A stretch of 64,000 nucleotides of DNA from Labilibaculum sp. K2S (GCF_030372765.1 NZ_JAUCMW010000020.1:25844-89843), one strand, 5' to 3'; shown: positions 25,851 through 35,988, numbered from the stretch's first letter. Notes: a model not told the origin generated them from the letters alone. Numbers and translations are program-made.

Positions 25851-26513
25851 ATGAGAAAGACAGCAATCCTATTAGGAGCAAGTGGATTAACAGGGAAACT
25901 TCTGTTGAACCGGCTTTTAGAAGACGAAGCATATGCAGGAGTGAAAATTTTCACCCGCAGAAGCTTAGGTCTGGTTCATCCCAAGTTAAAAGAGTTCATT
26001 GGAGATCTGCTAAGTTTGGAAGAATTTAAGAAGGATTTTACCGGCGATGAAGTATTTTGTTGTATTGGAACTACAGCAGCTAAAACAAAGGATAAAGTCA
26101 TTTACAGGAAGATTGATTTTGGTATTCCTGCGACAGCTGCAAGTCTGGCTAAGGCAAATGGAATTAAAAGTTTTCTTGTAATTTCTGCTCTGGGAGCAAA
26201 TGCGGAGAGTAATATTTTCTACAACAAAACAAAAGGAGAAATGGAACAGGCAGTTTTAAGTCAGGAGATTGCAAATACTTATATTTTAAGGCCTTCACTG
26301 ATTAATGGAAAAAGGGACGAAGATCGATTGGGTGAAAAAATTGGAGCCATTATCATGAAAGCCTTACGTCCGTTTTTATTAGGGAAATGGAAAAAATACC
26401 GGGCGATTGAGGCGGAGACAATTGCAAATGCATTACACGCTTTGGCTCAGGCAAAAGCAGATTATAAAATAATTGAATCAGACAAAATACAAGAGATTGG
26501 TGCTTATCTGTAG
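25851..26513 (+). CDS. NAD(P)H-binding oxidoreductase (HTATIP2/SDR-atypical type)
   Basis: The 220-residue protein starts with a Rossmann loop, LLGASGLTGKLLL (about residues 6-18), followed by CCIGTTAAKTKDK near 67 and VISALGANAES near 102, then a YNKTKGEME segment. This is the atypical short-chain dehydrogenase group that includes HTATIP2/TIP30-like proteins. The substrate is unknown. It is cotranscribed with the TetR gene (7-bp gap) and precedes a second operator-like palindrome. Confidence 0.83.
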   Translation: MRKTAILLGASGLTGKLLLNRLLEDEAYAGVKIFTRRSLGLVHPKLKEFIGDLLSLEEFKKDFTGDEVFCCIGTTAAKTKDKVIYRKIDFGIPATAASLAKANGIKSFLVISALGANAESNIFYNKTKGEMEQAVLSQEIANTYILRPSLINGKRDEDRLGEKIGAIIMKALRPFLLGKWKKYRAIEAETIANALHALAQAKADYKIIESDKIQEIGAYL

Positions 26514-26550
26514 AGTTATAGATAAGGCTTTTTTTATCCCGGAAAGAGAA

Positions 26551-26564
26551 TGAACATTCATTAA
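26551..26564 (+). promoter_or_regulatory. second copy of the TetR operator motif
   Basis: TGAACATTCATTAA differs from TGAACGTTCATTCA at 25181 by two bases and keeps the TGAAnnTTCATT core. It is placed 19 bp before the oxidoreductase start. Confidence 0.6.
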
Positions 26565-26582
26565 TATAAAAAACAGAATAAG

Positions 26583-27575
26583 ATGCAAACAATACAATTA
26601 AAAAGCAGACCGGTAGGCGTACCAAAATTATCCGATTTTAAATTTGTGACTGAACAGCAAGTGCCGATTGCGGATGGAGAAATACTTTTAAAAGCAACAC
26701 ATATTTCTGTTGATCCTTACTTAAGGGGAAGAATGATGGAAGGTAAATCGTATGTTGAGCCATTCGAGTTGAATAAAGCAATTAGCTCTGGTATGATTGC
26801 CGAAGTCGTTGAATCAAAATTGACTGGTTTTAGCAAAGGCGATTTTGTATCAGGCATGCTGGAATGGAAAGAGGTTCAGGTATCTAAAGGCGAAGGCTTG
26901 GTAAAGATAGATGCGACGAAAGCACCATTGTCTTCTTACTTGGGCGTGTTGGGTATGACAGGTTTAACTGCTTATTTCGGATTGTTGGAAATTGGGAAGC
27001 CTAAAGCAGGAGAGACTGTTGTAGTTTCCGGAGCAGCAGGAGCTGTTGGAAGCATTGTGGGACAAATTGCAAAGATAATGGGCTGTCGCGTGATAGGGAT
27101 TGCCGGCAGCGACGAGAAAGTGGAGCAACTGGTTTCTGAATCTGGTTTCGATGCTGCAATTAATTACAATACTGCCGGGAACATGAGTCAGGCAATTGCA
27201 GAAGCTTGTCCTAATGGAGTAGATGTTTATTTCGATAATGTAGGTGGAGAAATTTCAGATGGCGTGATGATGAATTTGAATCGTTTTGCACGAATCATTG
27301 TTTGTGGAGCAATTTCGATGTATAATGCGACCAGCGTACCAATGGGACCTAGAGTTCAGCCCATACTGATTAAGAATTCGGTACTGATGCAAGGATTTAT
27401 AGTATCCAATTATCTTGAGAAATGGGGAGAAGCAATTCCTCAATTGGCAAAATGGCTGCAGGAAGGAAAATTAAAATCTACCGAAACAATTGTTGAAGGA
27501 TTTGAGAATACTCCGCAGGCTTTTCTTGATCTTTTCGAAGGAAAGAATAAGGGAAAAATGATCGTGAAAATATAA
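26583..27575 (+). CDS. NADP-dependent oxidoreductase (zinc-independent MDR, leukotriene B4/CurA type)
   Basis: The 330-residue protein is a medium-chain reductase: SVDPYLRGRM near residues 47-56, the Rossmann motif SGAAGAVGSIVGQIAK near 149-164, and DVYFDNVGGE near 218. No catalytic zinc cysteines or histidines are present. The family (PTGR/CurA-like) reduces alpha,beta-unsaturated carbonyls with NADPH. With the TetR operator directly upstream and a DJ-1/PfpI protein downstream, a role in reactive-carbonyl detoxification is likely but inferred. Confidence 0.9.
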   Translation: MQTIQLKSRPVGVPKLSDFKFVTEQQVPIADGEILLKATHISVDPYLRGRMMEGKSYVEPFELNKAISSGMIAEVVESKLTGFSKGDFVSGMLEWKEVQVSKGEGLVKIDATKAPLSSYLGVLGMTGLTAYFGLLEIGKPKAGETVVVSGAAGAVGSIVGQIAKIMGCRVIGIAGSDEKVEQLVSESGFDAAINYNTAGNMSQAIAEACPNGVDVYFDNVGGEISDGVMMNLNRFARIIVCGAISMYNATSVPMGPRVQPILIKNSVLMQGFIVSNYLEKWGEAIPQLAKWLQEGKLKSTETIVEGFENTPQAFLDLFEGKNKGKMIVKI

Positions 27576-27623
27576 TTTTAAGAAAATAAACAGTAATAAT
27601 AAACAAGTTGAAATTTAATAGAT

Positions 27624-28328
27624 ATGACTATAACAACAGGTGCTTTAAAAATATTATTCGTGCTGACTTCTCATTCTCAAATGGGAGATACAGGACACAA
27701 AACAGGATTTTGGGTAGAAGAATTTGCCAATCCTTACTATACATTAGTTGATCAGGGGGTTGATATAACAATTGCAACACCAAAGGGTGGTGCTGCACCA
27801 ATCGATCCAACTTCGGATTTGCCACAGAATGCGACCGAAGATACCAAGCGTTTTAACGAAGATGCGGCAGTTCAGAAAAAGATTAATGAAACCATTGCTT
27901 TGGCAGATATCAATTTTGAAGATTACGATGCAGTATTCTATCCTGGCGGACATGGTCCTCTTTGGGATTTGGCGGAAGATGCAACTTCTGCGAAATTGAT
28001 TGAGGATTTTAATGCGGCTAAAAAACCAATTGCTTTTGTTTGCCATGCACCGGCAGCCTTGCAGCACGTGAAAAATGCAAAAGGTGAATTCTTGGTGAAA
28101 GGCAAAAAAGTGACAGGATTTACCAATGAAGAAGAGGAAGCTGTTCAGTTGACCAATGTGGTACCTTTCTTAGTGGAGGATATGCTAAAAGAAAAAGGCG
28201 GTATTTATAGCCGTGGTGCTACTTGGGGAGCTTATGCGGTTGAAGATGGTAATTTAATTACAGGTCAGAATCCTGCATCATCAGCACTTGTAGCTGAAAT
28301 GTTATTGAAAATGCTTCAAAAGAAGTAA
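27624..28328 (+). CDS. DJ-1/PfpI family protein (type 1 glutamine amidotransferase-like)
   Basis: The 234-residue protein has the flavodoxin-like DJ-1/PfpI fold. The nucleophile elbow is FVCHAPAAL (Cys near residue 139), preceded by VFYPGGHGPLWDL near 110-122 and with a conserved Glu early in the chain (FWVEEF). The length and insertions fit the Hsp31/glyoxalase III-like subgroup that converts methylglyoxal without glutathione; some members act as chaperones. It ends the redox group and is followed by a terminator. Confidence 0.88.
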   Translation: MTITTGALKILFVLTSHSQMGDTGHKTGFWVEEFANPYYTLVDQGVDITIATPKGGAAPIDPTSDLPQNATEDTKRFNEDAAVQKKINETIALADINFEDYDAVFYPGGHGPLWDLAEDATSAKLIEDFNAAKKPIAFVCHAPAALQHVKNAKGEFLVKGKKVTGFTNEEEEAVQLTNVVPFLVEDMLKEKGGIYSRGATWGAYAVEDGNLITGQNPASSALVAEMLLKMLQKK

Positions 28329-28351
28329 TTTAAACTTAGTATTGAATAGGT

Positions 28352-28396
28352 AAAGAGCCATTGAGTGAATTCATTTCATTTGGTGGCTCTTTCTCT
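28352..28396 (+). terminator. terminator of the redox operon
   Basis: Stem AAAGAGCCA (28352-28360) with TGGCTCTTT (28384-28392) and a long loop, followed by CTCTTT. Confidence 0.65.
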
Positions 28397-28424
28397 TTGA
28401 AATGAATTCTTCTCACTACCTTTG
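28397..28424 (+). promoter_or_regulatory. promoter of the small DNA-binding protein
   Basis: TTG (28397-28399) and TACCTTTG (28417-28424), a perfect -7 box, are 17 bp apart, a little short of the usual spacing. The promoter overlaps the 5' part of an open frame starting at 28402, so translation must start later (28459). Confidence 0.6.
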
Positions 28425-28458
28425 CAACGAAAATAGTAACATCAAACAATTTATAGCC

Positions 28459-28701
28459 ATGGACCCAGACGATTTCGATGCCATCAAGAAAATTAAAAAA
28501 GAGAATAAGTTAGCCTACAATCCGTGGTCAAGAAAAGATGACGATGAATTGATCAATCTGTTTTTTGATGGAGTGGCAGTTGGTGAAATGGCAATTAAAC
28601 TAAAACGTACCAAAGGAGCAATCCGTGCGCGAATCCGCAAAATGGAGCTGATACACATTAAGAAGAAGGCTTCTTCTTCATCTGATTCTTCTAAGAAATA
28701 A
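28459..28701 (+). CDS. small SANT/HTH-like DNA-binding protein
   Basis: With the ATG at 28459 the protein has 80 residues. After an acidic/basic start (MDPDDFDAIKKIKKENK) it has a three-helix motif beginning NPWSRKDDDELINLFFDG and continuing VGEMAIKLKRTKGAIRARIRKM. This W-S-x-x-D-D-E-L-x-x-L-F pattern is the SANT/Myb-like helical motif that bacteria attach to helicases or use alone. The C-terminus is a Lys/Ser tail. It precedes the DEAD-box helicase by 166 bp with a separate promoter. A nucleic-acid-binding role is likely; the target is unknown. Confidence 0.7.
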   Translation: MDPDDFDAIKKIKKENKLAYNPWSRKDDDELINLFFDGVAVGEMAIKLKRTKGAIRARIRKMELIHIKKKASSSSDSSKK

Positions 28702-28812
28702 CTGATTTAAATTTAAATAAAAGTTTCTGACGTGTCATAACAAAGCAGTTTCCTCATTTTAATCTTATTGTTTCAGTATAAATGTTGTTGATAATCAGGT
28801 ATTTTACTCTGG

Positions 28813-28845
28813 TTGCTGTTAATCCAAACTATTAGACTATCTTTG
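28813..28845 (+). promoter_or_regulatory. promoter of the DEAD-box helicase gene
   Basis: TTG (28813-28815) and TATCTTTG (28838-28845) are 22 bp apart; the start codon follows 22 bp later. Confidence 0.65.
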
Positions 28846-28867
28846 CTGTTCAATTTTAAGTACATTT

Positions 28868-30244
28868 ATGACATTTGACAAATTAGAGATTATAGATCCC
28901 ATTCTTAAAGCGATTGGGGAAAAAGGTTATACACATCCCACTCCAATTCAGGAAAAATCAATACCCATTTTACTTCGCAAAAGAGATTTATTAGGTTGTG
29001 CACAAACAGGAACGGGTAAAACAGCAGCATTTGCAATTCCAATTTTACAGCATATTTATAATGATGCAACACCGGAAAAAGGTCGTCGCAAAATTAAGGC
29101 TTTGGTGGTAACTCCAACCCGCGAATTGGCTATTCAGATTAAGGATAGTTTTTCAGAGTATGGAAAGTATACAGGAATTCTTAATACAGTTATTTTTGGA
29201 GGAGTGAAACAAGGCGCACAAACACAGGCTTTAAACCGAGGTGTTGATGTGTTGGTTGCTACACCGGGAAGATTGCTGGATTTAATACAGCAAGGTTATA
29301 TCTCATTAAGAGACATTAAGTATTTTGTTTTGGATGAGGCAGATCAGATGCTCGACATGGGATTCATTCATGACATTCGTCGAATTATTGATCTATTGCC
29401 TAAAAGAAGACAATCTTTGTTTTTTTCTGCAACCATGCCGGCAAGCATCGTAAGTTTGGCTGGTAAAATTTTAGGTAATCCTGATAGAGTAACAGTAAAG
29501 CCGGAGCAGACTACAGCCGAAAAAGTGGGGCAATCGCTTTATTATGTGAGCAAAAAAGCAAAACCAAAATTGCTGATTTTTCTTTTAAAAACCGAAGAAG
29601 CCGATTCTACTTTGGTGTTTTCGAGAACAAAGCACGGTGCCGACAAGGTAGTTAAGGGCTTGCAAAAGGCTGGCATTCCGGCCGAAGCAATTCATGGGAA
29701 TAAATCTCAAAATGCAAGACAGCTTGCTTTAAGTAATTTTAAAAATGGCAGCACAAAGGTACTTGTTGCAACAGATATTGCAGCCAGAGGTATTGATGTG
29801 TCGGAATTGTCTTTGGTGGTAAATTACGATTTGCCAAATATTCCTGAAACCTACGTTCATCGTATCGGACGAACGGGGCGTGCAAGTGCGAGCGGTAATG
29901 CAATTTCATTCTGTGATACAGAAGAAAAACCATATCTGAAAGATATCCAGAAGTTAATAAGACAAGATATTGACGTGGTTAAGGATCATCCTTTTCTTCC
30001 GGGTGGAGTAGAGGATAATGCCGTTGAGGAAGTGAAGTCAGATAGAAGAAGGCAACAGCCCAGGTCATCTAAAGCTTCAAAACCATCAAATTCATCCAGA
30101 TCATCCAGTTCAAGATCATCGAATTCTTCAAAGTCTTCAGGTTCTTCGAGAACGCCAAATTCTTCGAATTCTTCGAAACCGTCATATTCAGGAAATAAAG
30201 AATGGAGACGTGGCAATTCAGCCTCCAAGAAACGAGCTGAGTAA
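28868..30244 (+). CDS. DEAD-box ATP-dependent RNA helicase (RhlE type)
   Basis: The 458-residue protein carries the full motif set: Q motif (HPTPIQEKSIP), I (AQTGTGKT), Ia (PTRELAIQ), Ib (TPGRLLD), II (DEADQ), III (FSATMP), V (ATDIAARGIDV) and VI (HRIGRTGR). The core ends near residue 375. The tail, from about 395, is low-complexity Ser/Lys/Arg/Asn with many RSSNSS-like repeats, as in RhlE proteins, where it binds RNA unspecifically. It likely acts in ribosome assembly or RNA turnover at low temperature. Confidence 0.93.
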   Translation: MTFDKLEIIDPILKAIGEKGYTHPTPIQEKSIPILLRKRDLLGCAQTGTGKTAAFAIPILQHIYNDATPEKGRRKIKALVVTPTRELAIQIKDSFSEYGKYTGILNTVIFGGVKQGAQTQALNRGVDVLVATPGRLLDLIQQGYISLRDIKYFVLDEADQMLDMGFIHDIRRIIDLLPKRRQSLFFSATMPASIVSLAGKILGNPDRVTVKPEQTTAEKVGQSLYYVSKKAKPKLLIFLLKTEEADSTLVFSRTKHGADKVVKGLQKAGIPAEAIHGNKSQNARQLALSNFKNGSTKVLVATDIAARGIDVSELSLVVNYDLPNIPETYVHRIGRTGRASASGNAISFCDTEEKPYLKDIQKLIRQDIDVVKDHPFLPGGVEDNAVEEVKSDRRRQQPRSSKASKPSNSSRSSSSRSSNSSKSSGSSRTPNSSNSSKPSYSGNKEWRRGNSASKKRAE

Positions 30245-30279
30245 GAAACCGGAACAGAAGTTAATTCTAAAATATATGC

Positions 30280-30316
30280 AAAGCCGAAGAGGAGATCCTT
30301 TTTGGCTTTTTTTATT
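30280..30316 (+). terminator. terminator of the helicase gene
   Basis: AAAGCC (30280-30285) pairs with GGCTTT (30304-30309) and is followed by T-rich sequence. Confidence 0.65.
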
Positions 30317-30423
30317 TGGGTAATGTTAAAAAATATCATTGATTATGATCGTTTGTAAACTTTGATAAATCATTTCTTATCCTTAATATTATGCTGACTT
30401 AATTAATCCGCACAATTTACAAA

Positions 30424-33400
30424 ATGAGAAAAAAATTCTACCTCCTGATTTCGTTGTCAATCTTTATACTTGCGACGTTTTCCTGTAAAGACAAAAAGAG
30501 TGTAAAACAAAAAGTTGATCCTGGTTTTGGACAATATATTTCGGCTTTTACTTCCGGAGTTGTTTCTGCCGAGTCGGTGATTCAAATAAGACTGGTAAAT
30601 GATTACGATCAAAAGATTGAATCCGGTCAGGAACTGGAAGAGGGGATTGTTAGTATTGCTCCTTCGGTAAAGGGAAAAGCATATTGGAAAGATCCTCGTT
30701 GTATTGAATTCCGACCAGAAGCCAGAATGGAATCGGGAAAAGAATATAAAGTGAATGTGAAACTATCGAAATTGATAGAGGTTCCTGCGAAATATGCCGA
30801 TCTGAAATTCAATTTTCAAACCATAAAACAAAGTTTTGCCTTTACGGGAGAAGGACTACAATCTTACGATAAAACAGATATGCTTTATCAGAAATACAAA
30901 GGATACATCACAACAGCTGATGTAATTGTTGATGATGAGATTGAATCGGTTTTGATTGCCACAATTAATTCTCAGAAAAAAAATATTGAGTGGATGCATT
31001 CTGCTGATGGAAAACAGCATCATTTTGTTGTGGATAGCTTGAAAAGAGAAGAGGACAAAGGAGAATTGAATTTAGTGTGGAACGGGGCATCCATTGGAGT
31101 GGATGAAAAAGGGGAGAAAGAAATTGAGATTCCTGCATTAAATGTTTTTAAAGTGATGAGTGCAAAGGTGATTCAGCAACCAGAGCAATATGTGTCGGTT
31201 CGTTTTTCTGATCCACTGAAAAAAAATCAAAATCTGGATGGTTTAATTCGTATTGACGGAGTATCTTCTTTGAAATTTATTGTAGAAGGAAATGAAGTGA
31301 GGGCTTACCCCGGCTATCGGTTATCTGGAATCAAAACAGTAAGTTTTGAAGAAGGAATTCGAAATGCAATGGAATATGCTTTGATGAAAAACACTAAGAT
31401 GGAACTCACTTTTGAGGACATTAAACCTGCAGTCCGATTAATCGGAAAAGGAGTTATTTCTCCTTCATCGCAAGGATTGATTTTGCCATTCGAGGCCGTT
31501 AGTTTGAATGCTGTTGATGTGAGAGTTGTAGAAATATTCGAGAACAATGTACATCAGTTTTTGCAGGATAACCGAATGGGTGAATCGGGTAATATTCGAA
31601 GAGTAGCTCGTTTAATTTTGCAAAAACGAATCGATTTGGGAACCAATCGTGCTGTTGATTTGCGCAAATGGAATGCATACACCTTGGATATTTCGAATTA
31701 CATTGATGTTAAACAAGGATCGATTTACCGAATTGAATTGCGCTTTAGAAAAGAATATTCACTGTATGCCTGCGGAGCAGAGCAGGAAAGCGGGGATCGG
31801 TTAAATAGTCTGGACGATATAATTGCAGAACAACAGTTAGAGAAAGAAATGCAGGATTGGGATCAGCCGGGATGGTATGAGTCTTACTATTATCCTGCCG
31901 GATACACGTGGAGAGAAGAAGAGAATCCTTGTCATGTATCCTATTATAACGGAGAACGGTTTGTTAGTCGAAATTTATTTGCTTCCGATTTGGGGATTAT
32001 TGCAAAAGGGGGAACTGATAAATCGATCACTTTTGCTGTTTCCAATCTGATTTCTGCAGAGCCGGAAGCTAATGTTGAACTGGAAGTGTACAACTACCAA
32101 AAACAGCTGATGGCCCGAAGTAAAACCGATAAAGATGGTTTGGCTAAAGTGCAGTTGGACAGGCAACCTTTCCTTTTGGTTGCAAAAAAAGGAACTCAGC
32201 GCGGGTATTTGCGTTTAGACGACGGATCCTCGCTTTCGCTTAGTAATTTTGATATTGGAGGTCAAGTAGTTCAAAAGGGAATAAAAGGATATTTGTACGG
32301 AGAACGTGGCGTTTGGCGTCCGGGAGATAATTTATACCTGACTTTTGTTTTAGAGGATTCTGATGATGTGTTACCAGATAATCATCCGGTTGTTTTTGAG
32401 TTGATAAATCCTCAGGGACAAACCGTTACTCATAAAATAAGCACAGGAGGAGCTAATGGATTTTATTCTTTCACCTGTGCAACGGATGCTGATGCGCCGA
32501 CAGGAACATGGTCTGCCAGAATACAAGTTGGAGGTGCAACTTTTACAAAAACGATAAAAATAGAAACGGTTAAACCAAACAGGTTAAAAATAAAGCTCGA
32601 ATTTGAATCTGAAGTTTTAAAATCTGCGGCAGCGAATCAAAAAGCCAATTTGGAAGTAAAATGGCTGCATGGAGCTATTGCCCGAGATTTAAAATCGAAT
32701 ATCAGTTTACGCTTGACTCCCACTAAAACCTCATTCGATAAATATCCCCGATATACTTTTGATGATCCGTCGAAAGAATTTTATGCCGATGAACAAGTCA
32801 TTTTTGATGGAAAAGTAGATCAGAATGGAAAAGCAGTTGTGGATTTGGATTTAAAAGGAAACAAATCTGCTCCCGGAATGTTGAATGCCAATTTTATAAC
32901 CCGTGTATTTGAAAAGGGCGGTGATTTTAGTATTGATATGCAAAGAGTGAAGTTTGCTCCTTATCAGTCATTTGTAGGGATACAAATGCCGGAATCGGAG
33001 AGAGGATGGTATTTAACGGACACAGATCATGAAATTCAAATTGCCACAGTAAATTCTGATGGAGCTCCTGTTGACCGAAAAGATTTGGAGGTAAAAGTTT
33101 ACAAGATTGACTGGCGATGGTGGTGGGATGCAGGCGAAGAAAATTTAGCATCCTACATTAGTCGCTCGTCAACTCGTATTGTATCTCATCGTAAAGTGAG
33201 CACCAAGCAAGGGAAAGCAAAGTTTAAGCTCAATATAGAATACAATGATTGGAATGATTACGGACGTTATTTAATTCGGGTGACTGATCCGGTAAGTGGT
33301 CATTCAACAGGAGAAACAGCTTATTTTTCGAAATGGTATGGCCGCACCCCTGAAGGAATGCCAGGCAATGCAAGTATGCTTTCATTTACTTCTGATAAGG

Positions 33401-35988
33401 ACAAATATAAAGTTGGCGAAAAAGCCACTGTTACTATTCCATCATCAAAATCAGGAAGGGCTTTGGTAAGTATTGAAACCGGAGCAAAAGTTTTACAAGC
33501 ATTTTGGATCGATACAAAAACCAATGAATCTGAGTTTTCATTTGAGATAACTTCGGAAATGTCGCCAAATGCATATGTTAGTGTGAGTTTGGTACAACCT
33601 CATGCTCAAACCGAAAACGATCTGCCAATTCGAATGTATGGTGTTATTCCAATTTTGGTAGAAGATCCAAATACCCGATTGAATCCGGAAATTAAAATGC
33701 CTGATGTGTTGGAGCCGGAGAAAGAATTTGAGGTGACAGTTTCGGAGAAGGATGGAAAGGCAATGACTTATACTTTAGCTGTTGTTGATGATGGTTTACT
33801 TGATTTAACACGCTTTAAAACACCAAATCCTTGGAATACTTTTTATGCCCGCGAAGCTCTTGGAGTGAAAACCTGGGATATGTATGATTTGGTGATGGGG
33901 GCATTTGGTGCCAGATTGGAAAAAGCATTCGCTATTGGAGGTGATGAAGATTTGGGTGAAAAGAAGCAAGCCAAGGCAAATCGGTTTAAACCTGTGGTAA
34001 TGTTTTATGGTCCGTATACATTACATGCCGGAGATAGTAAATTGCACAAAATTACCATGCCTAACTATGTTGGCTCTGTGCGCACGATGGTTGTTGCGGG
34101 AGACAAAGGAGCATATGGTTCTGCCGAGAAAACGACTCAGGTTCGAAAGCCATTAATGATACTGGCAACTTTGCCTAGAGTGGTTGGTCCTGCCGAATCA
34201 GTAAAATTACCCGTTACTGTTTTTGCTATGGATCCTAAAATTAAGAATGTAAAAGTTAGAATCGAACCCAATGAATTTCTCATCAGCGAAGGCGGTCTTG
34301 AAAAGAGCGTAGTTTTTGAAAAAACGGGAGAACAGGTAATTGATTTTGATTTGAAAGTGGCTTCTAAATTGGGTGTTGCCAAAGTAAAAGTTTTTGCGGA
34401 AAGTGGAAATGTAAAAACAACATATGATATTGAATTGGATGTACGTAATCCGAATCCCCGTGTTGTAAATGTAAACGACACCCTATTAAAAGCGGGAGAA
34501 AGCTGGACGAATGCATTGCATCTTCCGGGAATGGAAGGAACCAACAAAGGGATTTTGGAATTGTCGAATATTCCACCAATCGATTTTGGTCGTCGTTTAG
34601 AGTACCTTATCGGATATCCTCATGGATGCATTGAACAAACAACTTCGTCGGTTTTTCCTCAGTTATTTTTAGATAAAGTAGTGACTCTGGATTCAGAACA
34701 AAAAGCCCGGATTTCTAAAAACGTTCAGGCAGGATTGAATCGCTTGTTGAGTTTTCAAATGCCAAACGGCGGCTTTAGTTACTGGCCGGGAGGAGATTAT
34801 GAAAGTGATTGGGGAACCAGTTATGCGGGGCATTTTATGCTGAAGGCTGAGGAGATGGGCTATACTTTACCAATTGGCTTGAAATCTGCCTGGTTACGAT
34901 ATCAAAAATCTGCCGCTAAGAGCTGGGAGAGTTCTACTTATCGTGGGGGTGTTTACTATTCCCGTCATGATTTACTGCAGGCGTATCGCTTATACACTCT
35001 TGCTCAAGCTGAAACGCCTGATTTGGCTTCAATGAACAGAATGAGAGAACAAACAAAACTTTCATCAGCTGCAAAATGGAGATTGGCGGCAGCTTATCGT
35101 TTAATAGGACAAACAGAAGTTGCAGAGAATCTGATTGAAAATCTGGGAACGGAAGTGGAAGCTTATCGTGAAAATTCAGGTTCTTTTGGTTCTGATACCC
35201 GTGACAGGGCAATGATATTGGAAACTTTAAGCTTGCTTGATAAAAAAACAAAGGCTTTTCCTTTGGTACAGAAATTATCAGCAGAATTATCAAGTAAGTC
35301 TTGGATGAGTACACAGACAACAGCCTTTTGTTTGATTGGGATGGCAGAGTTTGCAGGGCGTGGAGAGTCAAAGCAATTGAATATTTCCTACTCCCTAAAT
35401 GGGGGTGAAATGCAGGAATTAAAAAGCAATAATCCGCTTATTCAAATTCCTTTGGATTTAAAAACCGGGAAACCAAGTGTAAAAGTCAACAACCTATCCG
35501 ATGGTGTTCTTTATGTACGGGTAAGTATGAGTGGAATTCCTGCAACGGGAGATCAGACTTCGGCTGAAGAGAATTTGAAAATGAAGATTTCGTACAAAGA
35601 CATGCAGGGAAATCCAATTGATGTGAAAACCCTGCATCAGGGAACTGATTTTAAAGTAGAAGTTCGGATTGAAAACCCGGGTGTGATGGACAATTATGAG
35701 CAAATGGCTTTAACGCAGATATTCCCATCGGGGTGGGAGATTGTAAATACTCGTTTCGGAGATGTTGATGAACTTGTAAAATCTGATGTGCCGACTTATC
35801 AGGATATTCGTGACGATCGTGTGTATACTTATTTTGATTTGGATCGAAACAAGAGCAAAACTTTCTCGATTACTATGAATGCAGCTTACGTTGGGAAATT
35901 TTATCTGCCAACAGTGAGCTGTGAAGCCATGTACGATGACCGTATTCGTGCCCGAAAACCGGGTCAATGGGTTGAAGTAGTGAAATAG
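30424..35988 (+). CDS. alpha-2-macroglobulin family lipoprotein with thioester motif
   Basis: The 1854-residue protein starts with a lipoprotein signal (lipobox near TFSC, residue about 21). It has the many beta-sandwich MG domains of bacterial alpha-2-macroglobulin, including the MG region ending IKGYLYGERGVWRPGD (about 620-635), and the thioester motif CIEQ in YPHGCIEQTTSS near residue 1400. Helical thioester-domain segments follow (FQMPNGGFSYWPGGDYESDW). Such proteins trap attacking proteases covalently. The pbpC gene follows after 91 bp, the classic pairing of protease trap with cell-wall synthase. It would sit on the periplasmic face of a membrane. Confidence 0.93.
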   Translation: MRKKFYLLISLSIFILATFSCKDKKSVKQKVDPGFGQYISAFTSGVVSAESVIQIRLVNDYDQKIESGQELEEGIVSIAPSVKGKAYWKDPRCIEFRPEARMESGKEYKVNVKLSKLIEVPAKYADLKFNFQTIKQSFAFTGEGLQSYDKTDMLYQKYKGYITTADVIVDDEIESVLIATINSQKKNIEWMHSADGKQHHFVVDSLKREEDKGELNLVWNGASIGVDEKGEKEIEIPALNVFKVMSAKVIQQPEQYVSVRFSDPLKKNQNLDGLIRIDGVSSLKFIVEGNEVRAYPGYRLSGIKTVSFEEGIRNAMEYALMKNTKMELTFEDIKPAVRLIGKGVISPSSQGLILPFEAVSLNAVDVRVVEIFENNVHQFLQDNRMGESGNIRRVARLILQKRIDLGTNRAVDLRKWNAYTLDISNYIDVKQGSIYRIELRFRKEYSLYACGAEQESGDRLNSLDDIIAEQQLEKEMQDWDQPGWYESYYYPAGYTWREEENPCHVSYYNGERFVSRNLFASDLGIIAKGGTDKSITFAVSNLISAEPEANVELEVYNYQKQLMARSKTDKDGLAKVQLDRQPFLLVAKKGTQRGYLRLDDGSSLSLSNFDIGGQVVQKGIKGYLYGERGVWRPGDNLYLTFVLEDSDDVLPDNHPVVFELINPQGQTVTHKISTGGANGFYSFTCATDADAPTGTWSARIQVGGATFTKTIKIETVKPNRLKIKLEFESEVLKSAAANQKANLEVKWLHGAIARDLKSNISLRLTPTKTSFDKYPRYTFDDPSKEFYADEQVIFDGKVDQNGKAVVDLDLKGNKSAPGMLNANFITRVFEKGGDFSIDMQRVKFAPYQSFVGIQMPESERGWYLTDTDHEIQIATVNSDGAPVDRKDLEVKVYKIDWRWWWDAGEENLASYISRSSTRIVSHRKVSTKQGKAKFKLNIEYNDWNDYGRYLIRVTDPVSGHSTGETAYFSKWYGRTPEGMPGNASMLSFTSDKDKYKVGEKATVTIPSSKSGRALVSIETGAKVLQAFWIDTKTNESEFSFEITSEMSPNAYVSVSLVQPHAQTENDLPIRMYGVIPILVEDPNTRLNPEIKMPDVLEPEKEFEVTVSEKDGKAMTYTLAVVDDGLLDLTRFKTPNPWNTFYAREALGVKTWDMYDLVMGAFGARLEKAFAIGGDEDLGEKKQAKANRFKPVVMFYGPYTLHAGDSKLHKITMPNYVGSVRTMVVAGDKGAYGSAEKTTQVRKPLMILATLPRVVGPAESVKLPVTVFAMDPKIKNVKVRIEPNEFLISEGGLEKSVVFEKTGEQVIDFDLKVASKLGVAKVKVFAESGNVKTTYDIELDVRNPNPRVVNVNDTLLKAGESWTNALHLPGMEGTNKGILELSNIPPIDFGRRLEYLIGYPHGCIEQTTSSVFPQLFLDKVVTLDSEQKARISKNVQAGLNRLLSFQMPNGGFSYWPGGDYESDWGTSYAGHFMLKAEEMGYTLPIGLKSAWLRYQKSAAKSWESSTYRGGVYYSRHDLLQAYRLYTLAQAETPDLASMNRMREQTKLSSAAKWRLAAAYRLIGQTEVAENLIENLGTEVEAYRENSGSFGSDTRDRAMILETLSLLDKKTKAFPLVQKLSAELSSKSWMSTQTTAFCLIGMAEFAGRGESKQLNISYSLNGGEMQELKSNNPLIQIPLDLKTGKPSVKVNNLSDGVLYVRVSMSGIPATGDQTSAEENLKMKISYKDMQGNPIDVKTLHQGTDFKVEVRIENPGVMDNYEQMALTQIFPSGWEIVNTRFGDVDELVKSDVPTYQDIRDDRVYTYFDLDRNKSKTFSITMNAAYVGKFYLPTVSCEAMYDDRIRARKPGQWVEVVK

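Noticed and set aside
29986..30339. 117-residue acidic frame antisense to the helicase tail
   Set aside because: The Glu/Asp/Phe repeats are simply the complement of the Ser-rich codon repeats (TCTTCG and similar) of the helicase C-terminus.
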